A stretch of 64,000 nucleotides of DNA, taken from the NCBI GenBank assembly GCA_964530225.1, contig CAZHBA010000057.1, positions 1-64,000 on the forward strand, read 5' to 3'. The notes under the pieces are model-generated. The model was not told the origin of the DNA and made no database searches. It was given only the letters and a program-made list of their open reading frames with translations. The translations under genes were made by a program, and so were the position numbers. Positions 10,596-20,038 of this stretch are shown here, one piece after another; the first letter of the stretch is position 1; the number at the start of each line of letters is the position of its first letter. Origin of the DNA: CAZHBA01 sp964530225. Its GTDB lineage: Bacteria > Pseudomonadota > Alphaproteobacteria > UBA6615.

Positions 10596-11495
10596 GTGCC
10601 GATGGACTGGGATAAGCTGCGGATATTCCATGCGGTGGCGGAAGCCGGTAGCTTCACCCACGCTGGTGACAGTCTGCATTTGAGCCAGTCGGCGATCAGC
10701 CGGCAAATCAGTTCGCTGGAAGAATCGCTTAATTGCCGGCTATTCCACCGCCATGCGCGCGGCCTACTGCTCACCGAGCAGGGCGATTTGTTGTACCGTA
10801 CCGTGCACGAGGTCTTCGCCAAGCTAACCATGGCCGAAGCCCAACTCAATGACGCGCAGGAAAGGCCCCAGGGTCCGCTCAAGATCGCGACAACGGTCGG
10901 TCTGGGATCGCTGTGGCTGACGCCGCGCATCCGCGAATTCATCGACCTCTATCCCGACATCGAAGTCACCCTGATCACCTCGGACGAGGAGCTCGACGTT
11001 TCTATGCGCGAAGCCGACTGCGCCATTCGTCTGACGCCGCCGACCCAGCCGGATTTAATTCAGCGCCGCATCACCCGCGTCAACACGCACGTTTTTGCGT
11101 CACCCGATTACCTACAGCAAAACGGGATGCCCGACCGGATTACCGATCTCGGCGCTCATAAATTGATCGTCTACAGCGAAGAAGGCACAATGCCAGCTCC
11201 AAATCTCAACTGGCTGCTCAATGCCGCGCGCGAAGCCATCGACGGCGAACCGCAAAAAATCCTCACCCTCAATAACCTTTATGGGATGGTCCGCGCGGTC
11301 GAGGCGGGAATTGGTATCGCCGGATTACCCGATTTCTTCGCCCGGGAATCGCGCAGCCTGGTTCGTGTTTTACCTGAGCTCGAAGGCCCCGGAAACGATG
11401 CTTTTTTTGTTTATCCGGAGGAACTGAGAGCATCGCAGCGTATTGGCGTATTCAGAGATTTCCTCATTAGAAAAGTCGCCGAAACGCGCTTCTAA
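10596..11495 (+). CDS. LysR-family transcriptional regulator
   Basis: A 299-residue regulator: N-terminal winged HTH (LRIFHAVAEAGSFTHAGDSLHLSQSAISRQI, in short pieces: FHAVAEAGSFTHAG and LSQSAISRQIS) followed by a periplasmic-binding-protein-like effector domain (PLKIATTVGLGSLWLTPRI onward). GGAG at 10582 lies 10 bases before GTG 10596, which supports the GTG; ATG at 10602 is the alternative. It follows trxB on the same strand, and the two may be co-transcribed. Its target and effector are unknown. An AT-rich stretch with a short direct repeat (CTTCTAAGCGTAAAAT) lies at the 3' end. Confidence 0.92.
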   Translation: MPMDWDKLRIFHAVAEAGSFTHAGDSLHLSQSAISRQISSLEESLNCRLFHRHARGLLLTEQGDLLYRTVHEVFAKLTMAEAQLNDAQERPQGPLKIATTVGLGSLWLTPRIREFIDLYPDIEVTLITSDEELDVSMREADCAIRLTPPTQPDLIQRRITRVNTHVFASPDYLQQNGMPDRITDLGAHKLIVYSEEGTMPAPNLNWLLNAAREAIDGEPQKILTLNNLYGMVRAVEAGIGIAGLPDFFARESRSLVRVLPELEGPGNDAFFVYPEELRASQRIGVFRDFLIRKVAETRF

Positions 11496-11639
11496 GCGTA
11501 AAATAGCTTCTAAGCGTAAAATATTAGTGCGAAAATAGAATAAGCTTTTGATTTAAAATATTATGTTGGGTATTACAAAACTGCATATCTGATTAACCGA
11601 TTTGGAACAGTGAGATCGCGCACAGACGTTCTATTTTGA

Positions 11640-11808
11640 ACAGTGTAGCGATGCTCTTAAAGCACCGACCGCGTATAGCGCGCCTCCCTCCCGGCGCACA
11701 CGCGAAGGGCACACGCGAGGGGTTGTGCAAGTAGCCCTTACGTCTCCCAAGACGTAAAGCCTCCCTGTTCAACTCGGCCGGACCCCCATCGGGTCCGGCC
11801 TTGTTTTT
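11640..11808 (+). ncRNA. Candidate terminator-ended small RNA with CCUCCC loop
   Basis: No protein gene is credible here, yet the strand is densely structured. Hairpin 1 has stem GCGCC/GGCGC (11680-11697) closing the 8-base loop TCCCTCCC. A weaker GCACA/TGTGC hairpin follows near 11710-11728. Hairpin 2 is an 8-bp stem TTACGTCT/AGACGTAA with loop CCCA (11738-11757). CCTCCCT is then unpaired at 11760-11766, before a strong intrinsic terminator. Exposed CCUCC motifs complement ribosome-binding sites and resemble known alphaproteobacterial anti-SD small RNAs (the cuckoo/alpha-r type). The 5' end is uncertain and no convincing promoter was found. Confidence 0.5.
11776..11808 (+). terminator. Rho-independent terminator
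   Basis: A perfect 10-bp stem GGCCGGACCC/GGGTCCGGCC (11776-11785 with 11791-11800), loop CCATC, followed by TTGTTTTT. It lies 280 bases beyond the LysR gene and fits the end of the candidate small RNA better than the end of the LysR transcript. Confidence 0.88.
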
Positions 11809-11836
11809 AACGATTGCTTCAGCCGGCACCCAGCAG

Positions 11837-12594
11837 TTACCGGTAGAGCGGCTCTTTCTTCAGACCAGTATATAAACCAGCCACGAATTCCGCATACCTA
11901 CTGAATAACTGCGCCGACACACGGTCGCGCTGGCTGCCGCCGAGCAGCCATTCGCTTGCCTGGCTCCAGCGCCGATGATTGACCTCCGGATTCACGTTGC
12001 CCAGAAACCGTATTCGTTTTCCTGCAGCGCCCCCAGAAGGTCTTAGGGCGTTGATCGGTAAAGCTGATAATCGACTTGAAGCCGTACCTCCACAGCACCG
12101 CCATTGCCCATGCTTCGACGCAGCGGCGACGGTGGAGGCGCTCCTCCAACGTTACCTTTTTCAACAGATTGCCGATGCCGATCTAGAGTTTTTTCTCGAC
12201 CATACCATCGATTAAAATCTCCCAGAGACGGATATGGAGCCGCTGGACGCTACGCGAGATTTTCTTGTGGGAGCAGAACTCGTAGCGGTTGTTAGTTATA
12301 GGTGATGGCATCCCACTCAGCGGTGATATCGCGGTCGAGCACGTAGGTCGGATTGCGCTTTACCGGATACATGCCCACCGTCGGGCCCTAGCCCTTCGTC
12401 ACCATCGCCTGGCTGGTCATCAACCTGGAGATAGTTCCGGTGATAATCGGGCCGGCCGCAATCGTCTTAGCGGTCTGGCGGTGGTTTAAAAGCACATCTT
12501 CTGGCGTCGCCATATATTCGGTCAATTTTCAACCGCGTTTGACTTTGACGAGCATCATTTCTCCATACGCCTAGAGCACACGTTCCGGATACAT
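11837..12594 (-). pseudogene. msrP: Decayed msrP (YedY) with internal deletion
   Basis: Reading the minus strand across several frames recovers MsrP, the periplasmic molybdopterin methionine-sulfoxide reductase. In order: a start at 12594 with AGGAG nearby, LTEYMATPEDVLLNHRQ (N-terminal region), YVLDRDITAEWDAITYN, VTLEERLHRRRCVEAWAMAV (the segment with the molybdenum-binding Cys), YGFKSIISFTDQRPKTFW, QENEYGFW, then NVNPEVNHRRWSQASEWLLG and the C-terminal end at 11837. There are at least three stops and several frameshifts. The roughly 85 codons normally between RCVEAW..VPW and VPW.YGFK are missing. No msrQ lies downstream. Intact MsrP has about 320 residues; this remnant spans 758 bases. Confidence 0.85.
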
Positions 12595-12697
12595 TGTGCC
12601 ACTCCTAAAATGTGTAAAGCGTAAACGAAACGCAGCTCACACGTAGTTCAATGTTTTTGTCATGAAACAAACCACTTTTTGCAGTGTTAACCCAGTT

Positions 12698-13924
12698 TTA
12701 CGCCGTTTGTGGCCCCACCAAACGTTCCAGTAGCTGGTCACGGATCGGCCAATGGAGCAGCGCCGCGATGATGCCAAGGGCAATCGAGGCATACCACATC
12801 GAGGTGTAACTGCCGGTCGCGTCGAACGCGACCCCGCCCAGCCAGGCACCCAAAAACGACCCGATTTGATGGCTAAAAAAGACAAAGCCGAACAGCATAC
12901 CTAGATGTTTGGCGCCGAAAATACGCGCTACCACGCCGCCGGTCAGCGGCACAGTCGACAGCCAAAACAGGCCGAACAATGCCGCAAAGACATAAATTGT
13001 CCATTCCGTTGTCGGCAGAATCATCAAAGCGGCAATTATGGCCGCACGAGCGAGATATATTAGACTCAACAAGTGTTTTTGGCGATATTTCTTACTCAAC
13101 TCGCCAGCGATATACGTACCCACAATATTACCAAAGCCGATCACGGTCAGTGCCACCGCACTGACACCGGCGCTTAAACCTTGGGTGTCAATATATCCAG
13201 GCAGATGGGTACCGATGAACGTGACGTGAAAACCGCAGACAAAAAAGCCAGCGACCAGCAACAGATAGCCCGAATTTTTGCGTGCGGCAGATAGCACCTC
13301 GAATAAATTCAGTTCGGGATCATCTGTGATCACATCCTCCGCCGTATTGAATAGGCGCGCCAGAGCCGCCATCAACAGGGCGACCACCCCGGCTGCAAGC
13401 AAAGCGAAAAACCAACCAGCAACTCCGATAACAGCCTGACTTACGCTCGGCAGAATCATTGGGCCCAACGCGCCGATGGTGCTAACGAGGGCCACCGCGT
13501 AGGTGCGGTTTTCCGGCGTCACCGCCCGCGACACAGCGCTATATACAACGGCAATACCGGTGCCGCTCATGCCTAGACCGATCAAAACACCGCCAGTGAG
13601 AACTAGTTCGGCTGGCGTGATCGCATTCGCCATCCCAAATACACCAATGGCATAGAGGATCGCACCGCCGACTATCACCTTGCCCGTCCCGTAGCGGTCG
13701 CCGAGACCGCCGACGAGGGGCTGGGCCGCACCCCACAGCAGGTTCTGAACCGCTATGGCGAGGCCAAAAAGACCCCGGCTCCACTCCAGATCGATGGTCA
13801 TCGGCACCAGGTAGAGGCCGAATGTCTGGCGCACGCCCAAGCTTATTCCGAGTACGGCTGCGCCAGCGATGATAATTGAAATCTGCGGGCGCGTCAGTGC
13901 GCGGCTCATTACCTTGTCCAACAC
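12698..13924 (-). CDS. MFS transporter
   Basis: A 408-residue major facilitator superfamily protein with about 12 hydrophobic segments. The motif-A-like loop between TM2 and TM3 is VGGLGDRYGTGKV. A central cytoplasmic loop (ARLFNTAEDVITDDPELN) divides the two halves. It looks closest to the monocarboxylate/oxalate-type MFS proteins, but the substrate cannot be assigned. The longest frame starts at GTG 13924 (VLDKV); the ATG at 13909 (MSRALTRPQISI) is a reasonable alternative. It is on its own between a dead msrP and a PQQ-propeller fragment. Confidence 0.9.
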   Translation of the reverse strand: MLDKVMSRALTRPQISIIIAGAAVLGISLGVRQTFGLYLVPMTIDLEWSRGLFGLAIAVQNLLWGAAQPLVGGLGDRYGTGKVIVGGAILYAIGVFGMANAITPAELVLTGGVLIGLGMSGTGIAVVYSAVSRAVTPENRTYAVALVSTIGALGPMILPSVSQAVIGVAGWFFALLAAGVVALLMAALARLFNTAEDVITDDPELNLFEVLSAARKNSGYLLLVAGFFVCGFHVTFIGTHLPGYIDTQGLSAGVSAVALTVIGFGNIVGTYIAGELSKKYRQKHLLSLIYLARAAIIAALMILPTTEWTIYVFAALFGLFWLSTVPLTGGVVARIFGAKHLGMLFGFVFFSHQIGSFLGAWLGGVAFDATGSYTSMWYASIALGIIAALLHWPIRDQLLERLVGPQTA

Positions 13925-13976
13925 TTGATGAGGTTGACTCTACCGGGGTATTACATGCGATCCGTTGGTTAATCTG

Positions 13977-14309
13977 TCAACGTTGCCCGAAAATCGCAAG
14001 TTGAAGCGAATTACGGCTCAGATTACGGCGTAGCTGTTGGATAATGCCGCGGGTTCCCGGCAGATGGGGAAGCATACGTACCACCTCGAACACCGAGAGT
14101 GAGGATTCGACGATATCGCCGGTATTAAGCTGCCACAAAACGCGTGGCTCGTCCTCTAATTCCACCGCATCCACCGCGACCGTAACGCCGGTATTCGTCA
14201 CGTCACCGCGAAATACTGGCCAGTCGGTGGCCGTTGCCGATGGGTTGGCGAACAGCCCGGCGCTAAGCGCAATAACGAGCGAATGCGTATAGCTGTAAAA
14301 TGTTCTCAT
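13977..14309 (-). pseudogene. N-terminal fragment of a PQQ-like beta-propeller protein
   Basis: A 110-residue frame begins with a signal peptide (SLVIALSAGLFANPSATA) followed by DWPVFRGDVTNTGV and PRVLWQLNTGDIVESSLSV. This is the characteristic first blade of secreted PQQ-binding-like beta-propeller proteins, which normally continue for 350 or more residues. After SLSV the sequence (FEVVRMLPHLPGTRGIIQQL) no longer resembles the family and the frame stops. The remainder of the gene is absent, so this is read as a truncated remnant. A short secreted protein cannot be excluded. Confidence 0.6.
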
Positions 14310-14362
14310 GGCTCGATCATCCGCCTACAAACGGTGCCAAGCCAGTCACAGTTGTGTGTAGC

Positions 14363-15655
14363 TTAGGCGAGTGACTCCGGCTTGGGTCCGCCCGTTGCCC
14401 AGTCGAGCAACTCCACCGTATGGACAATCGGCGCGTCGATGTCGTCGGCGAGCTGAGTCATACAGCCGATATTGCCGGTGGCGACGATGTCCGGTGTGGT
14501 CGCCGTGATGTTGGCGGCCTTGCGCTCACGTAGTTGGTCGGCCAACTCACTCTGCAAAATGTTGTAGGTCCCGGCCGAGCCGCAGCACAGATGGCCCTCG
14601 GCCGGCTCGCTAACCATGTATCCGGCGGCCGACAGCAGATCACGCGGCTGACGATGCACGCTTTGGCCATGCTGCATGGAACATGCCGACTGATAGGTCA
14701 CCCGCAGATCGGCCGCGTTGCCGGTGGCCGGCAATACGGCGCCGAGTTCAGTAACAAATTCGGTCACGTCGCAGGCCAGCTGCGAAATCCGAGTCGCCTT
14801 ATGGGCGTAGTCCGGATCGTCGCGGAATATGAAGCCATAATCCTTGATCTGGGTGCCGCAGGCGCTGGAATTGATAATTACGGCATCGAGGCCGCCGGCG
14901 TCGATCTCGCGGATCCAGGCATCGACGGTGGCTTTCGCCTGGGCATGCGACTGATCGACCTTGCCCAGATGATGGACCAGCGATCCACAGCAGCCAGCGC
15001 CGTCGGCAACCACCACCTCAACACCCAGCCGCGTCAGCAGGCGTACTGTCGCCTCGTTGATCTGCGGCGCCAACACGGTTTGCGCGCAGCCGTTGAGCAA
15101 GGCGACGCGCTTGCGGCGTTCACCCTCAGCGGCGATCACTTGCGGCTTGTCGACCGGCGACGGCTTGGGCATGCGCCGCGGTGCCAGCGCCAGACTAGCG
15201 CGAAACCGCTTGGGCAGCAGCCCGGCGAAAGGGCGCGCTATCATCGCCGCGATCAGCGTCAGCCGGAATCGCGACGGATAGGGAATGGTCATCGCCAGAC
15301 CCCAGCGGATTATTCGGTCCATAATCGACCGGCGGTAGGTCTCTTCGACGTGTTTGCGCCCCTGGTCGATCAAATGCTGGTAGTGCACGCCAGCCGGACA
15401 GGTGGCCATACACGACAGGCACGACAAACAGCGGTCGATATGGGTGACCACTTCGCGGCTGGCCGGCGCCTCGGCCTCCAGCATCTGCTTTATCAGATAG
15501 ATGCGCCCACGCGGGCTATCGAGCTCGTCGCCGAGCAGTACGTAAGTGGGGCAGGTCGCGGTGCAGAAACCGCAATGGACGCAGGTGCGCAGAATATCGT
15601 TCACCACCGCGGTGTCGGAATCGGCCAGTTGCGCTAGCGAGAAGTGGGTCCGCAT
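14363..15655 (-). CDS. glcF: Glycolate oxidase iron-sulfur subunit
   Basis: Electron-transfer subunit of glycolate oxidase (glycolate to glyoxylate). Two ferredoxin-type 4Fe-4S motifs are visible: CVHCGFCTATCP (about residues 25-36) and CLSCLSCMATCP (about 73-84). Two CCG (cysteine-rich) domains follow, with GCCGSLVHH and LCCGSAGTYN. The 430-residue length is normal. It is the last gene of glcD-glcE-glcF, starting 3 bases after the glcE stop. Confidence 0.96.
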   Translation of the reverse strand: MRTHFSLAQLADSDTAVVNDILRTCVHCGFCTATCPTYVLLGDELDSPRGRIYLIKQMLEAEAPASREVVTHIDRCLSCLSCMATCPAGVHYQHLIDQGRKHVEETYRRSIMDRIIRWGLAMTIPYPSRFRLTLIAAMIARPFAGLLPKRFRASLALAPRRMPKPSPVDKPQVIAAEGERRKRVALLNGCAQTVLAPQINEATVRLLTRLGVEVVVADGAGCCGSLVHHLGKVDQSHAQAKATVDAWIREIDAGGLDAVIINSSACGTQIKDYGFIFRDDPDYAHKATRISQLACDVTEFVTELGAVLPATGNAADLRVTYQSACSMQHGQSVHRQPRDLLSAAGYMVSEPAEGHLCCGSAGTYNILQSELADQLRERKAANITATTPDIVATGNIGCMTQLADDIDAPIVHTVELLDWATGGPKPESLA

Positions 15656-15658
15656 CGC

Positions 15659-16909
15659 TTAAACCCCACGATACATGCGGCCAGGGTTGAGGATATGCCG
15701 AGGATCGAAGCTGTCTTTCACCCGCGCGGACAGGGCGGCCAAACCGGCGGCCTGGGGTTGGAAGACTTCGACTAGCGCCCGCACTTCGTCGGAGGCCCGC
15801 ACCAGCGTCGCATGCCCGCCACCGTGCTGGCCGAGCGCCGAGCGCACAGCGGCGGTGCCGCCATCGTCGCCATCGTCGTCGACGCGGTACCAGATCAATC
15901 CGCCGCCCCAGTCGTAAAACGCCGTACCCGGCCGTGCATTGATTATATCGCGCAACACCGCCGCGCCTTCACTCGCGGTCACTGAAATGCGCCACAGAGG
16001 CTGATTGCCGACCTGAAACGGGACAACATCGCGCACTTCCTGCCAGAATATGGCCGAATTGGCACTGTGCAATTCCTCTAACGCCCCGAACGAGCCCAGC
16101 AGCGCACGCAGTGCCTCGGTGCGAGCTGCCACCGATGTATCGAACCCCTCGACCCGCAACGCTGTTACCGCCACGCCGGCGCCGTTGACGTAACCGACCG
16201 CGGATTGCGCCGCCACCGGAGCAGGCAAGTGCGCAGCACCAGAGACCTCGTGGCTGGAGTTGAGTGCCACGGTCATCGCCTGCTGCGTCGTCTTATCGTC
16301 GAGACCAAATACTAAAACCGTGCGAATTTTTTCCGACGCCGGCAGCACCTTAACGGTGATCTCGGTCAGCGCCGCGAGGGTGCCGTAAGACCCGGTCATC
16401 AATTTCGACAGATCGTAGCCGGTGACATTTTTAACCACGCGGCCACCGCTTTTGATCGCCTCGCCGCGTCCGCTCACGCCCGCTACTCCCAGGACGTGAT
16501 CCCGCGCGGCACCGGCCTTGATACGCCGCGGGCCGGCCAGATTACAGGCGATAGCACCGCCCAGGGTGCCGCCGTCATTGCCATACAGACGGGCCATATG
16601 CATCGGCTCAAAGGCCAGTTGCTGGCCACTTCCAACAGCCGCGGCCTCGATTTCGGCGAGCGGCGTGCCGGCACCGGCGGTGAGTACCAGCTCTTCAGGC
16701 TCGTACAGCGTGATGCCGCTTAAATGTGACAGGTCGAGGGTGTAGTCAATAATGCGATTGCCTTCACCACTATGTTGGCCAAGTATTGGCCGACCAAGAC
16801 CGCGCTTAGTCGCGGTGCCAGCAACCTCCAGCGGTACCTCCTCACCGACCGCCCAGGCAACGATCTCGACCACCTGTGCTGCATTCGTCGGCTGTAACAG
16901 TTCGGTCAT
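15659..16909 (-). CDS. glcE: Glycolate oxidase FAD-binding subunit GlcE
   Basis: An FAD_binding_4 (PCMH-type) protein of 416 residues that forms the glycolate oxidase complex with GlcD and GlcF. FAD-binding segments are LVLTAGAGTPLAEIEA and NDGGTLGGAIACNLAGPRR, then GGRVVKNVTGYDLSKLMTGS. It is somewhat longer than E. coli GlcE. It starts 4 bases after the glcD stop, so translation is probably coupled. Confidence 0.95.
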   Translation of the reverse strand: MTELLQPTNAAQVVEIVAWAVGEEVPLEVAGTATKRGLGRPILGQHSGEGNRIIDYTLDLSHLSGITLYEPEELVLTAGAGTPLAEIEAAAVGSGQQLAFEPMHMARLYGNDGGTLGGAIACNLAGPRRIKAGAARDHVLGVAGVSGRGEAIKSGGRVVKNVTGYDLSKLMTGSYGTLAALTEITVKVLPASEKIRTVLVFGLDDKTTQQAMTVALNSSHEVSGAAHLPAPVAAQSAVGYVNGAGVAVTALRVEGFDTSVAARTEALRALLGSFGALEELHSANSAIFWQEVRDVVPFQVGNQPLWRISVTASEGAAVLRDIINARPGTAFYDWGGGLIWYRVDDDGDDGGTAAVRSALGQHGGGHATLVRASDEVRALVEVFQPQAAGLAALSARVKDSFDPRHILNPGRMYRGV

Positions 16910-16913
16910 AGCG

Positions 16914-18407
16914 CTAGAATCGCGGCAGGTTGGGAAATGGCATCTGGCCGCGGTTGATATGCATGCGGCCGAGCTCGGCGCAACGGTACAGGGTGGGAAA
17001 AACCTTGCCCGGATTCAGGAGTTGCTTCGGGTCGAAGGCGCATTTGACCCGCTGCTGCTGGTTTAAGTCTTCTTCGGAGAACATCAACCCCATCAGATCA
17101 CGTTTCTCTACACCGACACCGTGTTCACCAGTAAGCACACCGCCAACTTCGACGCATAACCGCAATATGTCCGAGCCAAAATCTTCGGCCCGTTCCAGTT
17201 CACCGGGATTGTTGGCGTCGTACATGATGAGCGGATGCAGGTTACCGTCGCCGGCGTGAAACACATTGGCAACGCCCAGTCCGTACTTCTCGGACAATTC
17301 CGCCGTGCGCGACAGCACTTCCGGTAACCGGTGGCGCGGGATGGAGCCATCCATGCAGTAATAATCGGGGGTCAGGCGGCCGATGGCCGAAAAGGCCGCC
17401 TTGCGACCCGCCCAAAACTGCTCGCGTTCCTCTTCGCTCTCGCTGATGCGTACCGAGACCGAACCTAAATCATCGGCAATCGAGCATACCTGCTCGATCA
17501 AATAATCGACTTCGGCAGGCGGCCCATCAAGCTCAACCAACAGCATCGCCTCAACATCCAGTGGGTAACCCACTTGCACGAAAGCCTCGGCCGCCTTGAT
17601 CGCCAGCTGGTCCATTATTTCCATGCCGCTGGGGATAATGCCGTCACCGATAATATTGGCAACGCATTGGCCGCTGGCCTCGGAACTGTTGAAGCCGATC
17701 ATCACCGCCCGGGCAGTTGTCGGTTTCGGCAAAATTCGAACCGTGACTTCGGTGATAACCCCGAGCAGACCTTCCGAGCCGGTCATCAGGCCCAATAGAT
17801 CGTAACCTTCGCTGTCCATGTGCTTGCCACCCAGGCCAACGATTTCGCCACCGGGCAGGACCATCTCGATGCCGAGGATATTGTTGGTGGTGAGACCATA
17901 TTTCAGGCAATGCACGCCGCCGGAATTTTCCGCCACATTGCCGCCGATGGTGCAGGCAATCTGGCTCGACGGGTCGGGGGCGTAGTAAAATCCTTCGCCA
18001 TCGACCGCTTGCGAGATGCCCAGATTGGTCACCCCGGGCTGCACCCGCGCACAGCGGTTGTCGTAGTCAATTTCGAGCACCCGGTTGAACTTGCCCAACC
18101 CCAGGGTGATGCCATCGGCCAGGGGAAGTGCACCGCCAGACAACGACGTGCCGGCGCCACGCGGCACGATCTTCACATTGTTCTGATGGCAATAGGCCAG
18201 CACCTGGCTCACCTGGGCCACGGTTTCCGGCAGGACGACGATCATCGGTAATTGGTGGTAAGCGGTTAGCCCATCGGTCTCGTAGACCGCCATCTCCTTC
18301 TCGTCGGAAATCACGCACGGGCCCGACACGATGGCGATCATCGCTGCAACAATCTCGCCGCGCCGCACCAATACCGATTGATCGGGATCAGGCATTTTCA
18401 TCGGCAC
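16914..18407 (-). CDS. glcD: Glycolate oxidase subunit GlcD
   Basis: Catalytic FAD subunit of glycolate oxidase. The N-terminal PCMH FAD domain has VPRGAGTSLSGGALPL and TIGGNVAENSGGVHCLKYG; the C-terminal FAD-oxidase domain has NVFHAGDGNLHPLIMYD and GVLTGEHGVGVEKR, the family's substrate-site and metal-site histidines. The 497 residues match the family. It is the first gene of the glcDEF operon, with no regulator (glcC) adjacent. The operon allows growth on, or detoxification of, glycolate. Confidence 0.96.
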   Translation of the reverse strand: MPMKMPDPDQSVLVRRGEIVAAMIAIVSGPCVISDEKEMAVYETDGLTAYHQLPMIVVLPETVAQVSQVLAYCHQNNVKIVPRGAGTSLSGGALPLADGITLGLGKFNRVLEIDYDNRCARVQPGVTNLGISQAVDGEGFYYAPDPSSQIACTIGGNVAENSGGVHCLKYGLTTNNILGIEMVLPGGEIVGLGGKHMDSEGYDLLGLMTGSEGLLGVITEVTVRILPKPTTARAVMIGFNSSEASGQCVANIIGDGIIPSGMEIMDQLAIKAAEAFVQVGYPLDVEAMLLVELDGPPAEVDYLIEQVCSIADDLGSVSVRISESEEEREQFWAGRKAAFSAIGRLTPDYYCMDGSIPRHRLPEVLSRTAELSEKYGLGVANVFHAGDGNLHPLIMYDANNPGELERAEDFGSDILRLCVEVGGVLTGEHGVGVEKRDLMGLMFSEEDLNQQQRVKCAFDPKQLLNPGKVFPTLYRCAELGRMHINRGQMPFPNLPRF

Positions 18408-18544
18408 AGTCCCTCACCTCACGCCAGCGCAACCATGTGCCAACCATAGGCTTCTTGCAGACAACAAAACCCTTCGTTTATCTATCGCGCGATTTTAAAT
18501 TCACGGTTGGAGGGCCGTCTACGCAAGGGCATTAACGCCCAGCA

Positions 18545-18670
18545 TCAGCCTTGCCGTGCCTTAAATCGCGGGTTGCGTTTGTTGATGACGTAGATACGTC
18601 CGCGCCGCTTCACAACCTGGCAGTTGCGATGGCGCTTCTTTAAAGTTCTCAACGAACTAGCGACCTTCAT
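18545..18670 (-). CDS. rpmJ: 50S ribosomal protein L36
   Basis: A 41-codon gene: MKVASSLRTLKKRHRNCQVV, then KRRGRIYVINKRNPRFKARQ and a terminal G before TGA. This matches the alphaproteobacterial C-minus L36, which has replaced the zinc-binding CxxC/CxxxxH set with RHR/N residues and has the conserved ending FKARQG. Length and both ends are intact. The upstream region has only a weak Shine-Dalgarno. It is in the gap between glcD and the IPNS-like oxygenase and is easily missed because of its size. Confidence 0.93.
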   Translation of the reverse strand: MKVASSLRTLKKRHRNCQVVKRRGRIYVINKRNPRFKARQG

Positions 18671-18917
18671 GGATCTGGCTTTCGGCTATCATCGGTACCA
18701 AAGTTGGCCAACGGCGCGGAACCTACAAAGCCATCCGCAGGCTGTCAACTGTACTGCGACCAGGTTAACAAGCGCGCAAAAAGCTGCGCTCAGAGTGTTT
18801 GACATCACCCGCCGTCAGAGAGCATGCTGAACGGCAATTAGGGTCCACCAAAGACCCAATTTTGTGGGCTAAATAGCGTCAAAAAGAAACACCCGACGGC
18901 CCTCAGGGGAAAGCGCG

Positions 18918-19946
18918 ATGAGCATACAGCACGAAACGATCGAAGAACTGACGGCCAGTGGCGAGGAAATTCCGATCCTCGATCTGGGTCCCTATCTGGT
19001 TGGTGAACCCGGCGCGCTCGATGCGTTGGCAGCCGAACTGCGCCACGCCCAGGAAGACGTTGGCTTCTACTTTTCGATCAATCACGGCGTGCCGCGCGAG
19101 TTGATCCAGCGCGCCTACGATCAGCTGCGTAAACTGTTCGCTCTGCCGGAAGAGGAAAAGCTCAAGCTCAAGGTCGGCAAGGCGGGGCTTGGCTATATCC
19201 CGCCGAAGTCGTCGATCTACGTCACCTCGCCAGTCAACCAAAATACTATGCCCGACCTCAACGAGGTGATTTTGACGGCCCGCGAACGGCCCGCCGACCA
19301 CCCGTCAATCGTCGCCGGGCGCCGCTTTACCGGCCCCAATAAATGGCCCAACGAGACGTTGGTGCCGGGTTATCGCGAGACGTTGCTGGAATACTACGCG
19401 GTGATGGAGGCACTCGGTTACAAGATGTTGCCGGTATATGCCCGCGCACTCGGCCTGCCGGCGGATTATTTTGAACCGTTCTTCACCGACCCCACCTGGA
19501 CCACGCGCAACGCCCACTACCCGCCGGCGCAGGCAGAGGACAACCAGTTCGGCATCGCGCCGCACCGCGACCATGGGTTCATTACGCTGTTACCCCTGTC
19601 TGAGGAGCCGGGCCTGCAGGTCCAGTCCAGCAGCGGTAAATGGATTTCGGCCAACATCATTGAGGACGCGATCGCCGTAAACACCGGCGAGTTCCTGAGC
19701 CGATGGTCGAACGGTCGTTTCATGGCTACCCCGCACCGGGTCGTGCCGCCCAAGCGCGACCGCTATTCGCTCGCCTTCTTCTTCAACCCCACTTGGGATG
19801 TGGTGTCGGAGCCCTTTCCCACTTGTGTTGGCCCCGACAATCCGCCGCAGTTCAAGCCAGGAACTTTCCTCGATTACCTGAACTGGTACGTTGACAGTAA
19901 CTTCTCGAGTGCCGGTGGCGGCAAACGTCAACACGCTTCTGTGTAG
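18918..19946 (+). CDS. Isopenicillin N synthase-like 2OG-Fe(II) oxygenase
   Basis: A 342-residue dioxygenase of the IPNS/plant-type family. The N-terminal DIOX_N domain has IPILDLGPYLVGEPGA and VGFYFSINHGVP. The C-terminal jelly roll has the iron ligands H and D in IAPHRDHGFITLL and the distal His in MATPHRVV; the R-x-S motif for 2-oxoglutarate is RYSLAFFF. Bacterial members are mostly uncharacterised. A possible promoter, TTGACA (18799) with CATGCT 18 bases on, lies upstream. GGGGAAAG just before the ATG is the ribosome site. It stands alone, followed by the HtrA-like gene. Confidence 0.9.
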   Translation: MSIQHETIEELTASGEEIPILDLGPYLVGEPGALDALAAELRHAQEDVGFYFSINHGVPRELIQRAYDQLRKLFALPEEEKLKLKVGKAGLGYIPPKSSIYVTSPVNQNTMPDLNEVILTARERPADHPSIVAGRRFTGPNKWPNETLVPGYRETLLEYYAVMEALGYKMLPVYARALGLPADYFEPFFTDPTWTTRNAHYPPAQAEDNQFGIAPHRDHGFITLLPLSEEPGLQVQSSSGKWISANIIEDAIAVNTGEFLSRWSNGRFMATPHRVVPPKRDRYSLAFFFNPTWDVVSEPFPTCVGPDNPPQFKPGTFLDYLNWYVDSNFSSAGGGKRQHASV

Positions 19947-20038
19947 ACCGCAACGGCGCATGGTCGGCCAAGGCGTGATATACAGTTAGATAGTCGAATC
20001 GGAATTCTCATTATTATGAATGCGCAGAGGTATTTCGC

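Noticed and set aside
11593..11829. 78-codon minus-strand frame
   Set aside because: Covers the structured candidate RNA and terminator; no protein signal.
14534..15637. Long open frame (367 codons) antisense to glcF
   Set aside because: Shadow of the strongly supported glcF gene; its sequence has no family features.
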